Origin: Actinomycetes bacterium
GTDB taxonomy: Bacteria; Actinomycetota; Acidimicrobiia; Acidimicrobiales; Bog-793
NCBI GenBank assembly: GCA_021796455.1
Contig: JAKACA010000016.1
Coordinates: 1-36,270 of the forward strand
DNA: 36,270 bases
Direction: 5' to 3'
The translations under genes were made by a program, and so were the position numbers. Positions 17,080 through 25,572 of this stretch are shown one piece after another; within the stretch, counting starts at the first letter, position 1, and every line of letters starts with the position of its first letter. A model generated the notes under the pieces. The model did not search any database. It saw only the letters and a program-made list of their open reading frames with translations, and was not told where the DNA came from.

Positions 17080-18166
17080 TCTCGTGGCGCCTTCTCGTGA
17101 CTTGCTTGCCCTCACGGTTGAGCTCGTGGACATTCCGTCCGTGAGCCACAACGAGACGGCCATGGCCGATCGGCTCGAGGAGCTGCTACGCGGTGCGGCT
17201 CACCTCGAGGTGAGGCGCCTTGGTGACAACGTGCTCGCGAGGACTTCGTTCGACCTTCCGATGAGGCTCATACTGGCGGGACACCTCGACACTGTCCCGC
17301 CCAATGGGAACGAGCGTGCCACCATCGCCGGGGACGTCTGCCACGGGATCGGCTCCGCGGACATGAAGGGCGGCCTCGCCGTGATGGCCCAGGTAGCCCT
17401 CCAGGCGGTCTTGCCGGCTGTCGACATCACGTTCATCGCCTATGTGTGCGAGGAGGTGGACCAGAGCTATTCCGGCCTCGGTCAGATCGAGGCGGAGATG
17501 CCGGAGTGGCTCGGCGGAGACGCCGCGGTTCTCGGCGAGCCGACGGGATCGGTTGTGGAGGCCGGCTGCCAGGGGGTGCTTACCGCCGAAGTGGAGATGA
17601 GAGGCGAGCGCGCCCACGCCGCGCGCCCCTGGACAGGGGTCAATGCCATCCAGCGTCTTGCTCCGGTCCTGGCAGCGGTAGCCGCGTACGAGTCGAGGTG
17701 TCCCGTGATAGACGGCTGTCGGTTCCGGGAGGCGCTGCAGGCCGTCGCGGTGGCAGGGGGTGTTGCCAACAACGTGGTGCCTGACTCGGCACATGTCGTG
17801 CTGAACCACCGCTTCGCGCCCGACCGCAGCATCGACGACGCCTTTGCTGCTCTCGGCGAGCTCATCTCACCTGTCCTCGATTCGGCCCGAGGGGACAGCT
17901 TGCGGCTCGTCGACGCAGCCCTGCCCGCGGCCCCGGGCCTGGGCCATGCGCTCCTGGCGCGTCTCGTCGACTTCTCAGGGACGGCACCTCGCGCGAAGCT
18001 CGGCTGGACAGACGTGAGCTTTTTTGCCGCACGTGGCATGCCGGCCGCCAACTTCGGCCCCGGAGATCCGAACCTCGCTCACTCAGCGGGCGAGCGCGTC
18101 GACCGGGACGACCTGCTCAGGTCCTTTTCGACCTTGTTGCGCCTAGCCCTCACCGGCATCAGATGA
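17063..18166 (+). CDS. dapE: Succinyl-diaminopimelate desuccinylase (M20 peptidase)
   Basis: LILAGHLDTVPPNGN, GIGSADMKGGLAVM, VCEEVDQSYSGLGQIE, GEPTGSVVEAGCQG, RAHAARPWTGVNAIQ. Confidence 0.93.
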   Translation: MTGAPGLVAPSRDLLALTVELVDIPSVSHNETAMADRLEELLRGAAHLEVRRLGDNVLARTSFDLPMRLILAGHLDTVPPNGNERATIAGDVCHGIGSADMKGGLAVMAQVALQAVLPAVDITFIAYVCEEVDQSYSGLGQIEAEMPEWLGGDAAVLGEPTGSVVEAGCQGVLTAEVEMRGERAHAARPWTGVNAIQRLAPVLAAVAAYESRCPVIDGCRFREALQAVAVAGGVANNVVPDSAHVVLNHRFAPDRSIDDAFAALGELISPVLDSARGDSLRLVDAALPAAPGLGHALLARLVDFSGTAPRAKLGWTDVSFFAARGMPAANFGPGDPNLAHSAGERVDRDDLLRSFSTLLRLALTGIR

Positions 18167-18292
18167 GCGGCCGGAGCACCCGCGCCTGAGCTTCGGCTCG
18201 GCTCCATTGCTGCGGGCAGGTCGCGGCTGACCACCTCGAAGCGACCCGGTGCGCAAGCGGTCCAGGTGTCCGGACGACCGGGGGAGGTTCAG

Positions 18293-18925
18293 TCAAAGGC
18301 GGCGAAGCACGGTGACGACTTTGCCGTAGATCTCCACCTCGTCGGGATGAAACTCCATCTCGCTCAGCTGCGCGTTGGCAGGTACGAGGACGACGTTGCC
18401 CCGGCGCCGCTTGAACTTCTTCACCGTGGCTTCCTCGCCGTTGATCCCCGCGACGACGGTCTCGCCGGGCTCGACCTCGCTTTGGCGCCGCACGACGACG
18501 TAGTCACCGTCCAGGATGCCGGCTTCGATCATCGACTCCCCACGGACTCTCAGCATGAAGAGCTCTCCTTGGCCGGTGAAATCCTGCGGCAGCGGCAGCA
18601 CTTCCTCGACGGATTCCTCGGCCAGGACACCCGTGCCGGCCGCGACGCTTCCGACGAGGGGGACATGAGCAACTGGACGGACTCCGACCGCGGCACCGGA
18701 CTGCGGCTCGAAGCTGACGACGATCGTCCTCGGCCGGTCGGCGTCCTTGCGGAGGAACCCGTCGCGCTCGAGCACCTTCAGGTGGGTGTGAACCGTCGAA
18801 GGTGAGGTCAAGCCGACGGCCTCGCCGATCTCGCGGACCGAGGGAGGATAGCCCCGCTCGCGGATGGACTGGGCGATGAACTCGAGGATCCTCCGGCGCT
18901 TGCCGCTCAAGCTCGACTCGGACAC
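18293..18925 (-). CDS. lexA: LexA repressor
   Basis: GYPPSVREIGEAVGLTSPSTVHTHLKVLERDGFL HTH; AG cleavage site VAAGTGVLAEE; VRGESMIEAGILDGD Ser and ATVKKFKR Lys; GTG start with AGAGGAGG SD. Confidence 0.97.
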   Translation of the reverse strand: MSESSLSGKRRRILEFIAQSIRERGYPPSVREIGEAVGLTSPSTVHTHLKVLERDGFLRKDADRPRTIVVSFEPQSGAAVGVRPVAHVPLVGSVAAGTGVLAEESVEEVLPLPQDFTGQGELFMLRVRGESMIEAGILDGDYVVVRRQSEVEPGETVVAGINGEEATVKKFKRRRGNVVLVPANAQLSEMEFHPDEVEIYGKVVTVLRRL

Positions 18926-18983
18926 ATTTACCTCCTCTGTCGACCGTACGCACCTAAAGCGTACCAACTCGAGGAGCCACTGG

Positions 18984-18997
18984 CAAACATCAGTTCG
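18984..18997. promoter_or_regulatory. Candidate LexA box, one mismatch to CGAAC-N4-GTTCG
   Basis: CAAACATCAGTTCG; overlaps a TTGCCA-N17-TACGCT lexA promoter candidate on the minus strand. Confidence 0.5.
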
Positions 18998-19027
18998 TGA
19001 AACGTGCGTTCGCTGCCGCCTTGACAT

Positions 19028-19041
19028 CGAACAGTAGTTCG
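19028..19041. promoter_or_regulatory. LexA (SOS) box, perfect palindromic half-sites
   Basis: CGAACAGTAGTTCG in the divergent region; directly follows TTGACA (19021-19026). Confidence 0.88.
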
Positions 19042-19057
19042 TGTTGGATATAGCTGA

Positions 19058-19071
19058 CGAACAAGCGTACG
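19058..19071. promoter_or_regulatory. Candidate LexA box, one mismatch
   Basis: CGAACAAGCGTACG (GTTCG to GTACG). Confidence 0.45.
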
Positions 19072-19123
19072 CTCGAGGCCTGGCTGATGCACCGATGCAG
19101 GCGCCGGGCAGAGGGAGCCAGCA

Positions 19124-19849
19124 ATGACAGCGACAGCGACAGCGTGGAGCGCTCGACCCACCGAAGCTGGCTGGGCTCGACCGGACGGCTCGGGCGACCG
19201 TCGCGGGCGCTCGGCAGCCAATCCAGCCAAGCAAGCACCGACGGCTCGGCGCGCGAAGCGCCCGAAGTCATGGAACGTCCTTGCCGAGGAGATCGTTCCC
19301 TTCCGCGATGTCCGGGGCCGTGGTGGCGAGGCTTGGCTGGAGCGCGAGCTTCTCGTGCTGAGGTATCTGGCGGACAGCGGGTACCCGGTTCGTCACGTGG
19401 GCGCACCGATCCCGACAGGCGCACCGATCCCGATAGGCGCACCGGGGGGGGCGCGACGGGCTGCGGCGGAGCGCTCCGGTGGGGCCGCAGTTGCAGTCCG
19501 GCCACGGCGGCAGGGCAGAGGCCGTACCCGCTCCATCGGGCGGTCCTGGCCAAGGCCGCGAGGCATCCTGTCGAGACTGCTGCCTGGCAGCGCGACACTG
19601 CTCGTCATAGTCGGCATTTGGCTTGGAGCCGGCATGCTCTCCTCGATCAACTCTCCCGCGATGGCCGTCCTTCCCGGATCGGTGAAGGTGCCGGGCGGCT
19701 ACGAGTACGTCGTCCGTCCCGGAGACACGCTGTGGTCGATAGCCAGCAGGCTCGAGCCTGGTGGTGACCCGCGGGCTCTAGTGGCCGAGCTCGGGAACGA
19801 GACACATGGGACGACGCTGATGCCAGGCACCGTCTTGCACCTGCCATAG
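19124..19849 (+). CDS. LysM-domain single-TM protein, positional analogue of SOS cell-division suppressors (ChiZ/DivS/YneA)
   Basis: TM ATLLVIVGIWLGAGML, then YEYVVRPGDTLWSIASRLEPGGDPRALVAELGNETHGTTLMPGTVLHLP LysM; divergent from lexA and upstream of nrdR as for M. tuberculosis Rv2719c. Confidence 0.85.
   Translation: MTATATAWSARPTEAGWARPDGSGDRRGRSAANPAKQAPTARRAKRPKSWNVLAEEIVPFRDVRGRGGEAWLERELLVLRYLADSGYPVRHVGAPIPTGAPIPIGAPGGARRAAAERSGGAAVAVRPRRQGRGRTRSIGRSWPRPRGILSRLLPGSATLLVIVGIWLGAGMLSSINSPAMAVLPGSVKVPGGYEYVVRPGDTLWSIASRLEPGGDPRALVAELGNETHGTTLMPGTVLHLP
19400..19443 (+). repeat. 18-nt in-frame tandem repeat (GAPIPT/GAPIPI/GAPG), ~2.4 copies, followed by G8
   Basis: ggcgcaccgatcccgaca / ggcgcaccgatcccgata / ggcgcacc; G8 run at 19444-19451. 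Confidence 0.88.
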
Positions 19850-19885
19850 ACACCCAGCCGGCGCTGGCGGCGCTACGGTCACGGT

Positions 19886-20368
19886 GTGCGGTGCCCGTGG
19901 TGCGATGCGGTGGAGGATCGTGTAGTCGATTCGCGAGAGGTGGAGCAGGGCTCGGCCATTCGCCGGCGTCGCGAGTGCCTGTCGTGCTCGCGGAGGTTCA
20001 CTACCTATGAGCGGCCAAGCCGGGCTGTGGCAGTGGTCGTCAAGCGATCGGGCCAGCGAGAGCCTTTCGAGCGCCGCAAAGTAGTCGCGGGCATACGAGC
20101 CGCGTGCAAGAACCGTCCGGTCGACGAGGAGGCCATCGAGACGCTCGCATCAGATGTCGAGGATGTCGTCCGATCACGCGGGCCAGAGATAACGAGCGAG
20201 GGAGTGGGCCTCGCGGTGCTGGAACGGCTCCGTCTCTTGGACGACGTCGCTTCGGTTCGTTTCGCGAGTGTTTACAAGGGTTTTGACGACGTCGGCGATT
20301 TTGCCCGTGAGCTCGGGCTGCTCCGTGAGGACAGGGGACGCAAGGAGACCGTACCTGAAGATGGCTGA
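19886..20368 (+). CDS. nrdR: Transcriptional repressor NrdR
   Basis: MRCPWCDAVEDRVVDSREVEQGSAIRRRRECLSCSRRFTTYER Zn finger plus ATP-cone. Confidence 0.97.
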   Translation: MRCPWCDAVEDRVVDSREVEQGSAIRRRRECLSCSRRFTTYERPSRAVAVVVKRSGQREPFERRKVVAGIRAACKNRPVDEEAIETLASDVEDVVRSRGPEITSEGVGLAVLERLRLLDDVASVRFASVYKGFDDVGDFARELGLLREDRGRKETVPEDG

Positions 20369-21068
20369 GCTGCTCACTGAGGCTCCGAGGCGAGTGCTGG
20401 CTGTCTATGCCCACCCCGATGATGCCGACATCTCGTGCGGAGCATCACTCGCGAAATGGGCCCGCGCCGGCAGCCAGGTCCACGTCGTGATCTGCGCGGC
20501 AGGGGAGAAGGGGTCAACCAACGGTCTCGCTGACCCTTTCGAAGTCAAGGCCGAACGCGCTCGCGAGGTCCAGGAGTCGGCTCGGATCTTGAACCTGACG
20601 GGTCTTCACATGCTCGAGCGTCCAGATGGCGAGTTCGAGAACGATGTCACGCTACGGCGGGAGCTGGTGCGGCTCATGCGGAGCCACCGGCCGGAGGTTG
20701 TCGTCTGCCCGGACCCGACGGCTGTGTTCTTCGGGTCACATCATTACAATCACCGCGACCATCGCGTCGTTGGATGGGCCGCCCTGGACGCCGCGGCACC
20801 CGCGGCTGCATCCGCCCTCTACTTCCCCGGAACTGGCAGCCCGCATCCGATTCCCATGGCCCTGCTCTCCGGATCGCTTGAAGCCAACGTCTGGGTCGAC
20901 GTGGAAGCAACGCTCGAAGAGAAGCTGCGAGCCGTGGCCTGTCACAGGAGCCAGCTTGTCGACGCGAACGACTGGTTCGCCTCCGCGCTGCGCGACGGTG
21001 CCGAGCAGGCCGGACGCCAGGCGAACGTCACTTACGCAGAAGGCTTCCGGAGAGTGTGGCTGGCATGA
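20361..21068 (+). CDS. PIG-L (LmbE/MshB-like) deacetylase
   Basis: VLAVYAHPDDADISCGASLAKWA, HHYNHRDHRVVG motifs. Confidence 0.9.
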   Translation: MAELLTEAPRRVLAVYAHPDDADISCGASLAKWARAGSQVHVVICAAGEKGSTNGLADPFEVKAERAREVQESARILNLTGLHMLERPDGEFENDVTLRRELVRLMRSHRPEVVVCPDPTAVFFGSHHYNHRDHRVVGWAALDAAAPAAASALYFPGTGSPHPIPMALLSGSLEANVWVDVEATLEEKLRAVACHRSQLVDANDWFASALRDGAEQAGRQANVTYAEGFRRVWLA

Positions 21069-22396
21069 CGGTCATGGCCGGTGGCTCCTCCGAGAGGGAT
21101 GCAAGGACTGGCGTCGATGTGCTGCATGTAGACATGGACTGCTTCTATGCGGCTGTGGAGATCAGCGACGACCCATCTCTTCGCAACAAGCCGGTGATCG
21201 TTGGCGGGACCGGGCCTCGAGGCGTCGTGGCCTCGTGCTCGTACGAGGCAAGGGCGAAGGGCGTGCGCTCGGCGATGGCGATGGCGGAGGCACGGCGCCG
21301 CTGCCCCGAAGCCGTCGTGCTTGCAGGCAGCCACGGTCGTTATGGCGAAGTCAGCGCGCGGCTCAACGCCATCTTTCGCAGGTACACCCCGGTCGTGGAG
21401 TCGATCGCGCTTGACGAGGCGTACCTGGACGTGTCTGGGAGCCACCGGCTCTTCGGGTCGAGCCACGATATTGCTGTCGCGGTGCGCGAGACAATCCGCG
21501 ACGAGCTTGGTCTTCAGTGCTCGGTCGGGATCGGCAGCTCGAAGCTGATCGCCAAGCTCGCTTCCGAGGCGGCCAAACCGCGCACCACTGCGACGGGACC
21601 CCAACCAGGAAGGGGAATAGTGGTGGTCGCTCCCGATCGCGAGATCGAGTTCCTCCACCCGCTCCCGGTGTCCGAGCTCGCGGGTGTCGGTCCGCGTACC
21701 GCCGACCAGCTCAGCCGTCTCGGCATCCATACGATTGGCGAGCTTGCGCGGATCGATCAAGGTTTGCTGTGTCGCGCTGTCGGGCGAGCGGCCGGCGTGC
21801 AGTTGCACGCGCTGGCGTCCGGGCGTGACGACCGGCCAGTGGTCGCGCACAGGACGGTCAAGTCGATCGGCCACGAGGAGACCTTCCCGTCCGACGAGTA
21901 TGACGGCTGCCGTCTCCGCCAGGAGGTCCTGCGGTTGGTCGATTCCGTGGCCACCAGGATGAGGGTGGCGGAAGTCGAGGGCCGGACGGTCACCCTCAAA
22001 GTGCGTTTCGGGGATTTCGCGACGATCACCAGGTCGCACTCGCTTCCCGGTAATTTCCTGTCGAGCTCGGAGATGGCGCAGCTCTGCTGCTCTCTTCTCG
22101 ACTCAGTCGAGTTATCGGGCGGCGTCCGCCTCATCGGAGTGAGCGTGTCATCCCTGGAGCCGAGAGGCTCCGGCCGAGGTCGCCAGCTCGGGCTCCTCGA
22201 CCCCTCGGGCGAGGTCGAGGGGGGGGCACTCGATACCGCAGTGGGTGCGATCCGCGATCGCTATGGAGCCGATGCCCTGGCCACTGCCGCGCTCGTCGCA
22301 TCGCGCAGGGCGGGTCGTGCCGGCAACGGTGACGTCCCCGTCGGGGCGGTATCGCACGATCGGCGCGCCGGCGGCAGGGCTGCGCGTGGCCGGTGA
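21065..22396 (+). CDS. dinB: DNA polymerase IV
   Basis: VLHVDMDCFYAAVEISDDPSLRNKPVIVGG, SIDEAYLDVSG-type motif (SIALDEAYLDVSGSHRLFG), CSVGIGSSKLIAKLASEAAKP; ATGA overlap with preceding gene. Confidence 0.95.
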   Translation: MTVMAGGSSERDARTGVDVLHVDMDCFYAAVEISDDPSLRNKPVIVGGTGPRGVVASCSYEARAKGVRSAMAMAEARRRCPEAVVLAGSHGRYGEVSARLNAIFRRYTPVVESIALDEAYLDVSGSHRLFGSSHDIAVAVRETIRDELGLQCSVGIGSSKLIAKLASEAAKPRTTATGPQPGRGIVVVAPDREIEFLHPLPVSELAGVGPRTADQLSRLGIHTIGELARIDQGLLCRAVGRAAGVQLHALASGRDDRPVVAHRTVKSIGHEETFPSDEYDGCRLRQEVLRLVDSVATRMRVAEVEGRTVTLKVRFGDFATITRSHSLPGNFLSSSEMAQLCCSLLDSVELSGGVRLIGVSVSSLEPRGSGRGRQLGLLDPSGEVEGGALDTAVGAIRDRYGADALATAALVASRRAGRAGNGDVPVGAVSHDRRAGGRAARGR

Positions 22397-22527
22397 GGTT
22401 TCGCGGGAGCGCCATTGTCCAAGGGTGTGCGGTGTGCAAAGATCTTCGCGTTGCTGTAGAGCTACGACGCAGCGGAGGGCTAATCTTTACTTGCAGGAAC
22501 AAGTGCCGGGAAGATTGTGTCGCCAAG

Positions 22528-22557
22528 TGAGCAGGAAGCTTCAAGGTGAGCAGGAAT
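22528..22557 (+). repeat. Direct repeat GTGAGCAGGAA, two copies 19 bp apart, in intergenic region
   Basis: 22528-22538 and 22547-22557. Confidence 0.7.
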
Positions 22558-22603
22558 ACGCAGGGTAAGTCAGAGTCCCGAGCGGTCGGAGAGGGGGTGA
22601 GAC

Positions 22604-22978
22604 GTGCCGCTTTCCGAGCATGAGCAGCGAATCCTGCAGGAGATGGAGCAGACGCTACGGGAGCACGACCGTGAGTTCGTCGCCCGCGTCGATCACAGCT
22701 CTCACCGTCTTGATGCCGCAAGGAGCGGCAGGTGGAGCATTCTCGGAGCCCTTGCCGGCTTCGTCCTATTGCTCTCGACCTTCAGGTTCAGCGTGGGGTT
22801 GAGTGCCGTCGGCTTCGTTCTCATGGTTGTGTCCACCCTGCTCTTCGCTCAACACCTCCGCCAGGCTGCAGCCGCGCAAGGCACTCCCGGGCGATCCGCT
22901 ACCCGCGGGGTGGGCAGTGACTGGTCCGGGGTGCGCCGGCGCATACGGTCGCGCTTCTCGAACCACGACGGGACCTGA
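22604..22978 (+). CDS. DUF3040 family membrane protein
   Basis: MPLSEHEQRILQEMEQTLREHD signature plus two TM segments; strong SD GAGAGGGGGTGAG. Confidence 0.9.
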   Translation: MPLSEHEQRILQEMEQTLREHDREFVARVDHSSHRLDAARSGRWSILGALAGFVLLLSTFRFSVGLSAVGFVLMVVSTLLFAQHLRQAAAAQGTPGRSATRGVGSDWSGVRRRIRSRFSNHDGT

Positions 22979-22981
22979 TCG

Positions 22982-23908
22982 CTGACTCCTCCGGACCGTG
23001 GCCGCGACCTCTGCCTGGCCATCGACATAGGTGGAACCAAGATCGCGGTGGGCATCGTTGACCGTCTCGGCGAGATTGTCTGGGCGGATCGGGGTCTTAC
23101 GCCCACCACTCGCGACGCCGATGTCGTGGCCGGCGCGCTTGGCGATCTGGTTGCTCGGGCTGGCGTCGCGGCGACGGGCATCGGAGAGCTCGCCGCCTGT
23201 GGTGTGGGATGCGGCGGACCTATGACCTTTCGGGGCGAGACCGTGTCCCCGCTCAACATCCCCGCATGGCGAAGCTTTCCGCTGCGCGAGCGGCTGTCAG
23301 CCTCTCTCGCCGAGAGCTTCGGGACAACGCGCGTGGCGATCAACATCGACAACGACGCCAAGGCGTTGGCGCTCGCAGAAGGTTGGCTCGGCGCAGCACG
23401 TGGTGTCAGCAACTACATCGCCATGGTCGTCTCCACAGGTGTCGGCGCAGGGATCGTCTTAGAAGGCCGTCTACTCAAGGGTGCCAGCGGGAATGCCGGG
23501 CACATCGGCCACGTGATCGTCGAACCTGGTGGTCGATCCTGTAGTTGTGGAGCAAGGGGCTGCCTCGAGGCCGAGGCGTCCGGAACAGCCATAGCTGTGG
23601 CCACCGGGGACCCGGCAGAGATGGCCTCAGCGCAGGTGCAAGAGCGGACCGGCCGGCTGGTCGGGCGAGCCGTGGGATCGGTCGCCAACCTGCTCGACCT
23701 GCGCCTGGCAGTGGTCGGTGGCAGCGTCGCGCTGGGGTACGGGGCAAGGTTCTTCCAATCGGCCCAGCACGAGACAGATGCCGTGGCGCGACTCGACTTC
23801 TCGAGAGGTTGCCGAGTCGAACCAGCGGGTCTCGGCCCTGATGGCCCACTCGTCGGGGCAGCCGCGCTTGGCTGGGCCGCCCTCGACCCAGGGAGCTCAC
23901 GGCCATGA
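22982..23908 (+). CDS. ROK family sugar kinase (glucokinase-like); start codon probably CTG
   Basis: LCLAIDIGGTKIAVGIVD phosphate motif, NIDNDAKALALAEGWLG, GNAGHIGHVIVEPGGRSCSCGARGCLEAEASG ROK zinc motif. The AIDIGGTK codons lie upstream of the first ATG/GTG/TTG (23048), with only a TGA (22976-78) before. Confidence 0.88.
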   Translation: MTPPDRGRDLCLAIDIGGTKIAVGIVDRLGEIVWADRGLTPTTRDADVVAGALGDLVARAGVAATGIGELAACGVGCGGPMTFRGETVSPLNIPAWRSFPLRERLSASLAESFGTTRVAINIDNDAKALALAEGWLGAARGVSNYIAMVVSTGVGAGIVLEGRLLKGASGNAGHIGHVIVEPGGRSCSCGARGCLEAEASGTAIAVATGDPAEMASAQVQERTGRLVGRAVGSVANLLDLRLAVVGGSVALGYGARFFQSAQHETDAVARLDFSRGCRVEPAGLGPDGPLVGAAALGWAALDPGSSRP

Positions 23909-24186
23909 CCAGGCAGGTCGGCTCGCCTCGCTGGTGGCCGACCGCCTTCGTCGCGGTCGCGAAACGGCCCGAGCTGTGGTGGGTGGCTGCCGTAGAAACC
24001 CGCTCTCTTCTTGCCAGGAACTGGTGGCGATCCTGGCCGCCCCTGCCGCGCCCCGCGCGGGCCTGGCTCGAGTTCCGGATGGAGACCGCCTATGGAGACC
24101 GGCGCGCTCGGCCCTCTCCGGGTGACGTCGTGGCCTGGCTCGGCTGGTGTCGCGAGAGACGTCAGGGCTCGGTCCGGCAAAGGTAG
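23905..24186 (+). CDS. Small Trp-rich conserved hypothetical protein
   Basis: ATGA overlap with ROK gene; MTRQVGSPRWWPTAFVAVAKRPELWWVAAVETRSLLARNWWRSWPPLPRPARAWLEFRMETAYGDRRARPSPGDVVAWLGWCRE. Confidence 0.75.
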   Translation: MTRQVGSPRWWPTAFVAVAKRPELWWVAAVETRSLLARNWWRSWPPLPRPARAWLEFRMETAYGDRRARPSPGDVVAWLGWCRERRQGSVRQR

Positions 24187-24287
24187 CCTCCCCCAAGGGT
24201 GGACATCAGGACCGCAAGGGTGAGGTAACGTCGGCGGATGCGACGCCCGGTAGGACGCCTGCGTCTCCGAGGACGCCCGAGGCCGAG

Positions 24288-24806
24288 ATGAGCGGCCGCG
24301 CGCTCGTCCTCAACACTTCGTTCGAGCCGCTGTCAGTCATTACCGCCCGTCGAGCCTTGGTGCTCGTCCTGTCCGAGCGGGCGGTGCTCCTCGAGGGCAG
24401 CGGCGCGGAGCTCAGATCCATAAGCCGCTCTTTCGCAGAGCCATCGGTGGTGAGGCTCGTTCACTACGTGCGTGTGCCTCATCAGACGCGTGTCGCTGTA
24501 ACGCGCCGCTCGGTGTTCGTCCGGGACGGTCATCGCTGCCAGTACTGCGGGGCACAGGCCGAGAACATCGACCACATCGTGCCGCGCAGCCGAGGTGGAG
24601 CTCACTCCTGGGAGAACGTGGTCGCCTGTTGCCGGAGGTGCAACACGAGAAAGGAGGACCGTCTCTTGGAGGAGGCAGGGTTCTCCCTCACCAGGCAGCC
24701 GAGGGCGCCCCGCTCGAGGCTATGGCTCATGGCGGTGAGCGGCGAGGTCCAAGAGGAATGGGTGCCCTACGTCGCCCCGGTGCTCGAACAGGCGGTTGCC
24801 GTCTGA
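24288..24806 (+). CDS. HNH endonuclease family protein
   Basis: VFVRDGHRCQYCGAQAENIDHIVPRSRGGAHSWENVVACCRRCNTRKEDRL. Confidence 0.93.
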   Translation: MSGRALVLNTSFEPLSVITARRALVLVLSERAVLLEGSGAELRSISRSFAEPSVVRLVHYVRVPHQTRVAVTRRSVFVRDGHRCQYCGAQAENIDHIVPRSRGGAHSWENVVACCRRCNTRKEDRLLEEAGFSLTRQPRAPRSRLWLMAVSGEVQEEWVPYVAPVLEQAVAV

Positions 24807-25498
24807 CGCAGTCCGACGCGCGGGACTTTGTCACGCTAAGGCTGAGCGGTCCGCCGCCGCACCTGCTGGCTCGCAGGGTCGTTTACCTGCCGACTGCAGT
24901 CGTCTGCGAGCCGACTTCCCCGGCAGTCGTGATCGGGAGCACCCAGCCGGAGTCCGACGTCGATCGGGCAAGGTGCTCTCGCGAGGGCATCGAGGTTGTG
25001 AGGCGTCGAAGCGGGGGCGGCGCCGTGCTCGTCCGACCGGGAGCCCAAGTCTGGATCGACGTCTTCATACCGCGCGGCGATCCCCGTTTCCGCGAGGACG
25101 TGCTCAAGTCATTCGCATTTCTCGGGCAGGCTTGGAGGGCTGGGCTCGCCGCGGCGATCGGTGCACCGCTCCATTCGCTGGCGGTGGTCGCCGGGCGCAC
25201 CGGCAAGGCGATGCCTTGGTCCGCCAAGGCGTGCTTCGCTGGTCTGGGGGCCGGAGAGATACTCCTTGACAATCGCAAAGTGGTCGGCATCTCCCAGCGA
25301 CGGGATCGCTCCGGCGCTTGGTTCCACTCGATGGCGATGCTGGACTTCGACCCGGGTGAGCTTCCCGGGCTCTTCGACCTGTCTGAGGCGGAGCGGCACG
25401 CAGCGGGCGCGCGCCTTGCAGCAGCCGCCGCGTCTGTCCCGGGCGGACGAGCTGTGGCGGGCGCTCTCGTCTCTGCGGTGCTCGGGGCTTTGTCGTGA
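24803..25498 (+). CDS. Lipoate-protein ligase A-like (BPL/LplA/LipB) protein; start uncertain (CTG 24803 or ATG 24758)
   Basis: VVRRRSGGGAVLVRPGAQVWIDVFIP, GEILLDNRKVVGISQRRDRSGAWFHSMAML. Confidence 0.8.
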   Translation: MTQSDARDFVTLRLSGPPPHLLARRVVYLPTAVVCEPTSPAVVIGSTQPESDVDRARCSREGIEVVRRRSGGGAVLVRPGAQVWIDVFIPRGDPRFREDVLKSFAFLGQAWRAGLAAAIGAPLHSLAVVAGRTGKAMPWSAKACFAGLGAGEILLDNRKVVGISQRRDRSGAWFHSMAMLDFDPGELPGLFDLSEAERHAAGARLAAAAASVPGGRAVAGALVSAVLGALS

Positions 25499-25516
25499 CA
25501 GCGGCCGAGGCCTCGG

Positions 25517-25572
25517 TGGGTCCTGGTGGTTGTGAGTGGAGAGAAAGAAAGCTATGGTGGGGGAGAGTGGTG
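25517..25572 (+). promoter_or_regulatory. dcw promoter with candidate MraZ boxes (10-bp-phased TGGNN)
   Basis: TGGGT 25517, TGGTT 25527, TGGAG 25537, TGGGG 25558, TGGTG 25568; overlapping TTGTGA (25530-35)-17 nt-TATGGT (25553-58). Confidence 0.6.

Noticed and set aside
18186-18201. CTGAGC-TTCG-GCTCGG hairpin as terminator between dapE and lexA
   Set aside because: Short stem and no T-run; may be chance in GC-rich DNA.
18266-18805. Plus-strand ORF opposite lexA
   Set aside because: Antisense of the highly conserved LexA coding sequence.
19087-19767. 226-aa plus-strand ORF overlapping the LysM gene in another frame
   Set aside because: The overlapping frame 19124-19849 has a TM segment, LysM domain and good SD.
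22219-22226. G8 tract in dinB as a phase-variation site
   Set aside because: Near the 3' end of the gene, without accompanying repeats; weak case on its own.
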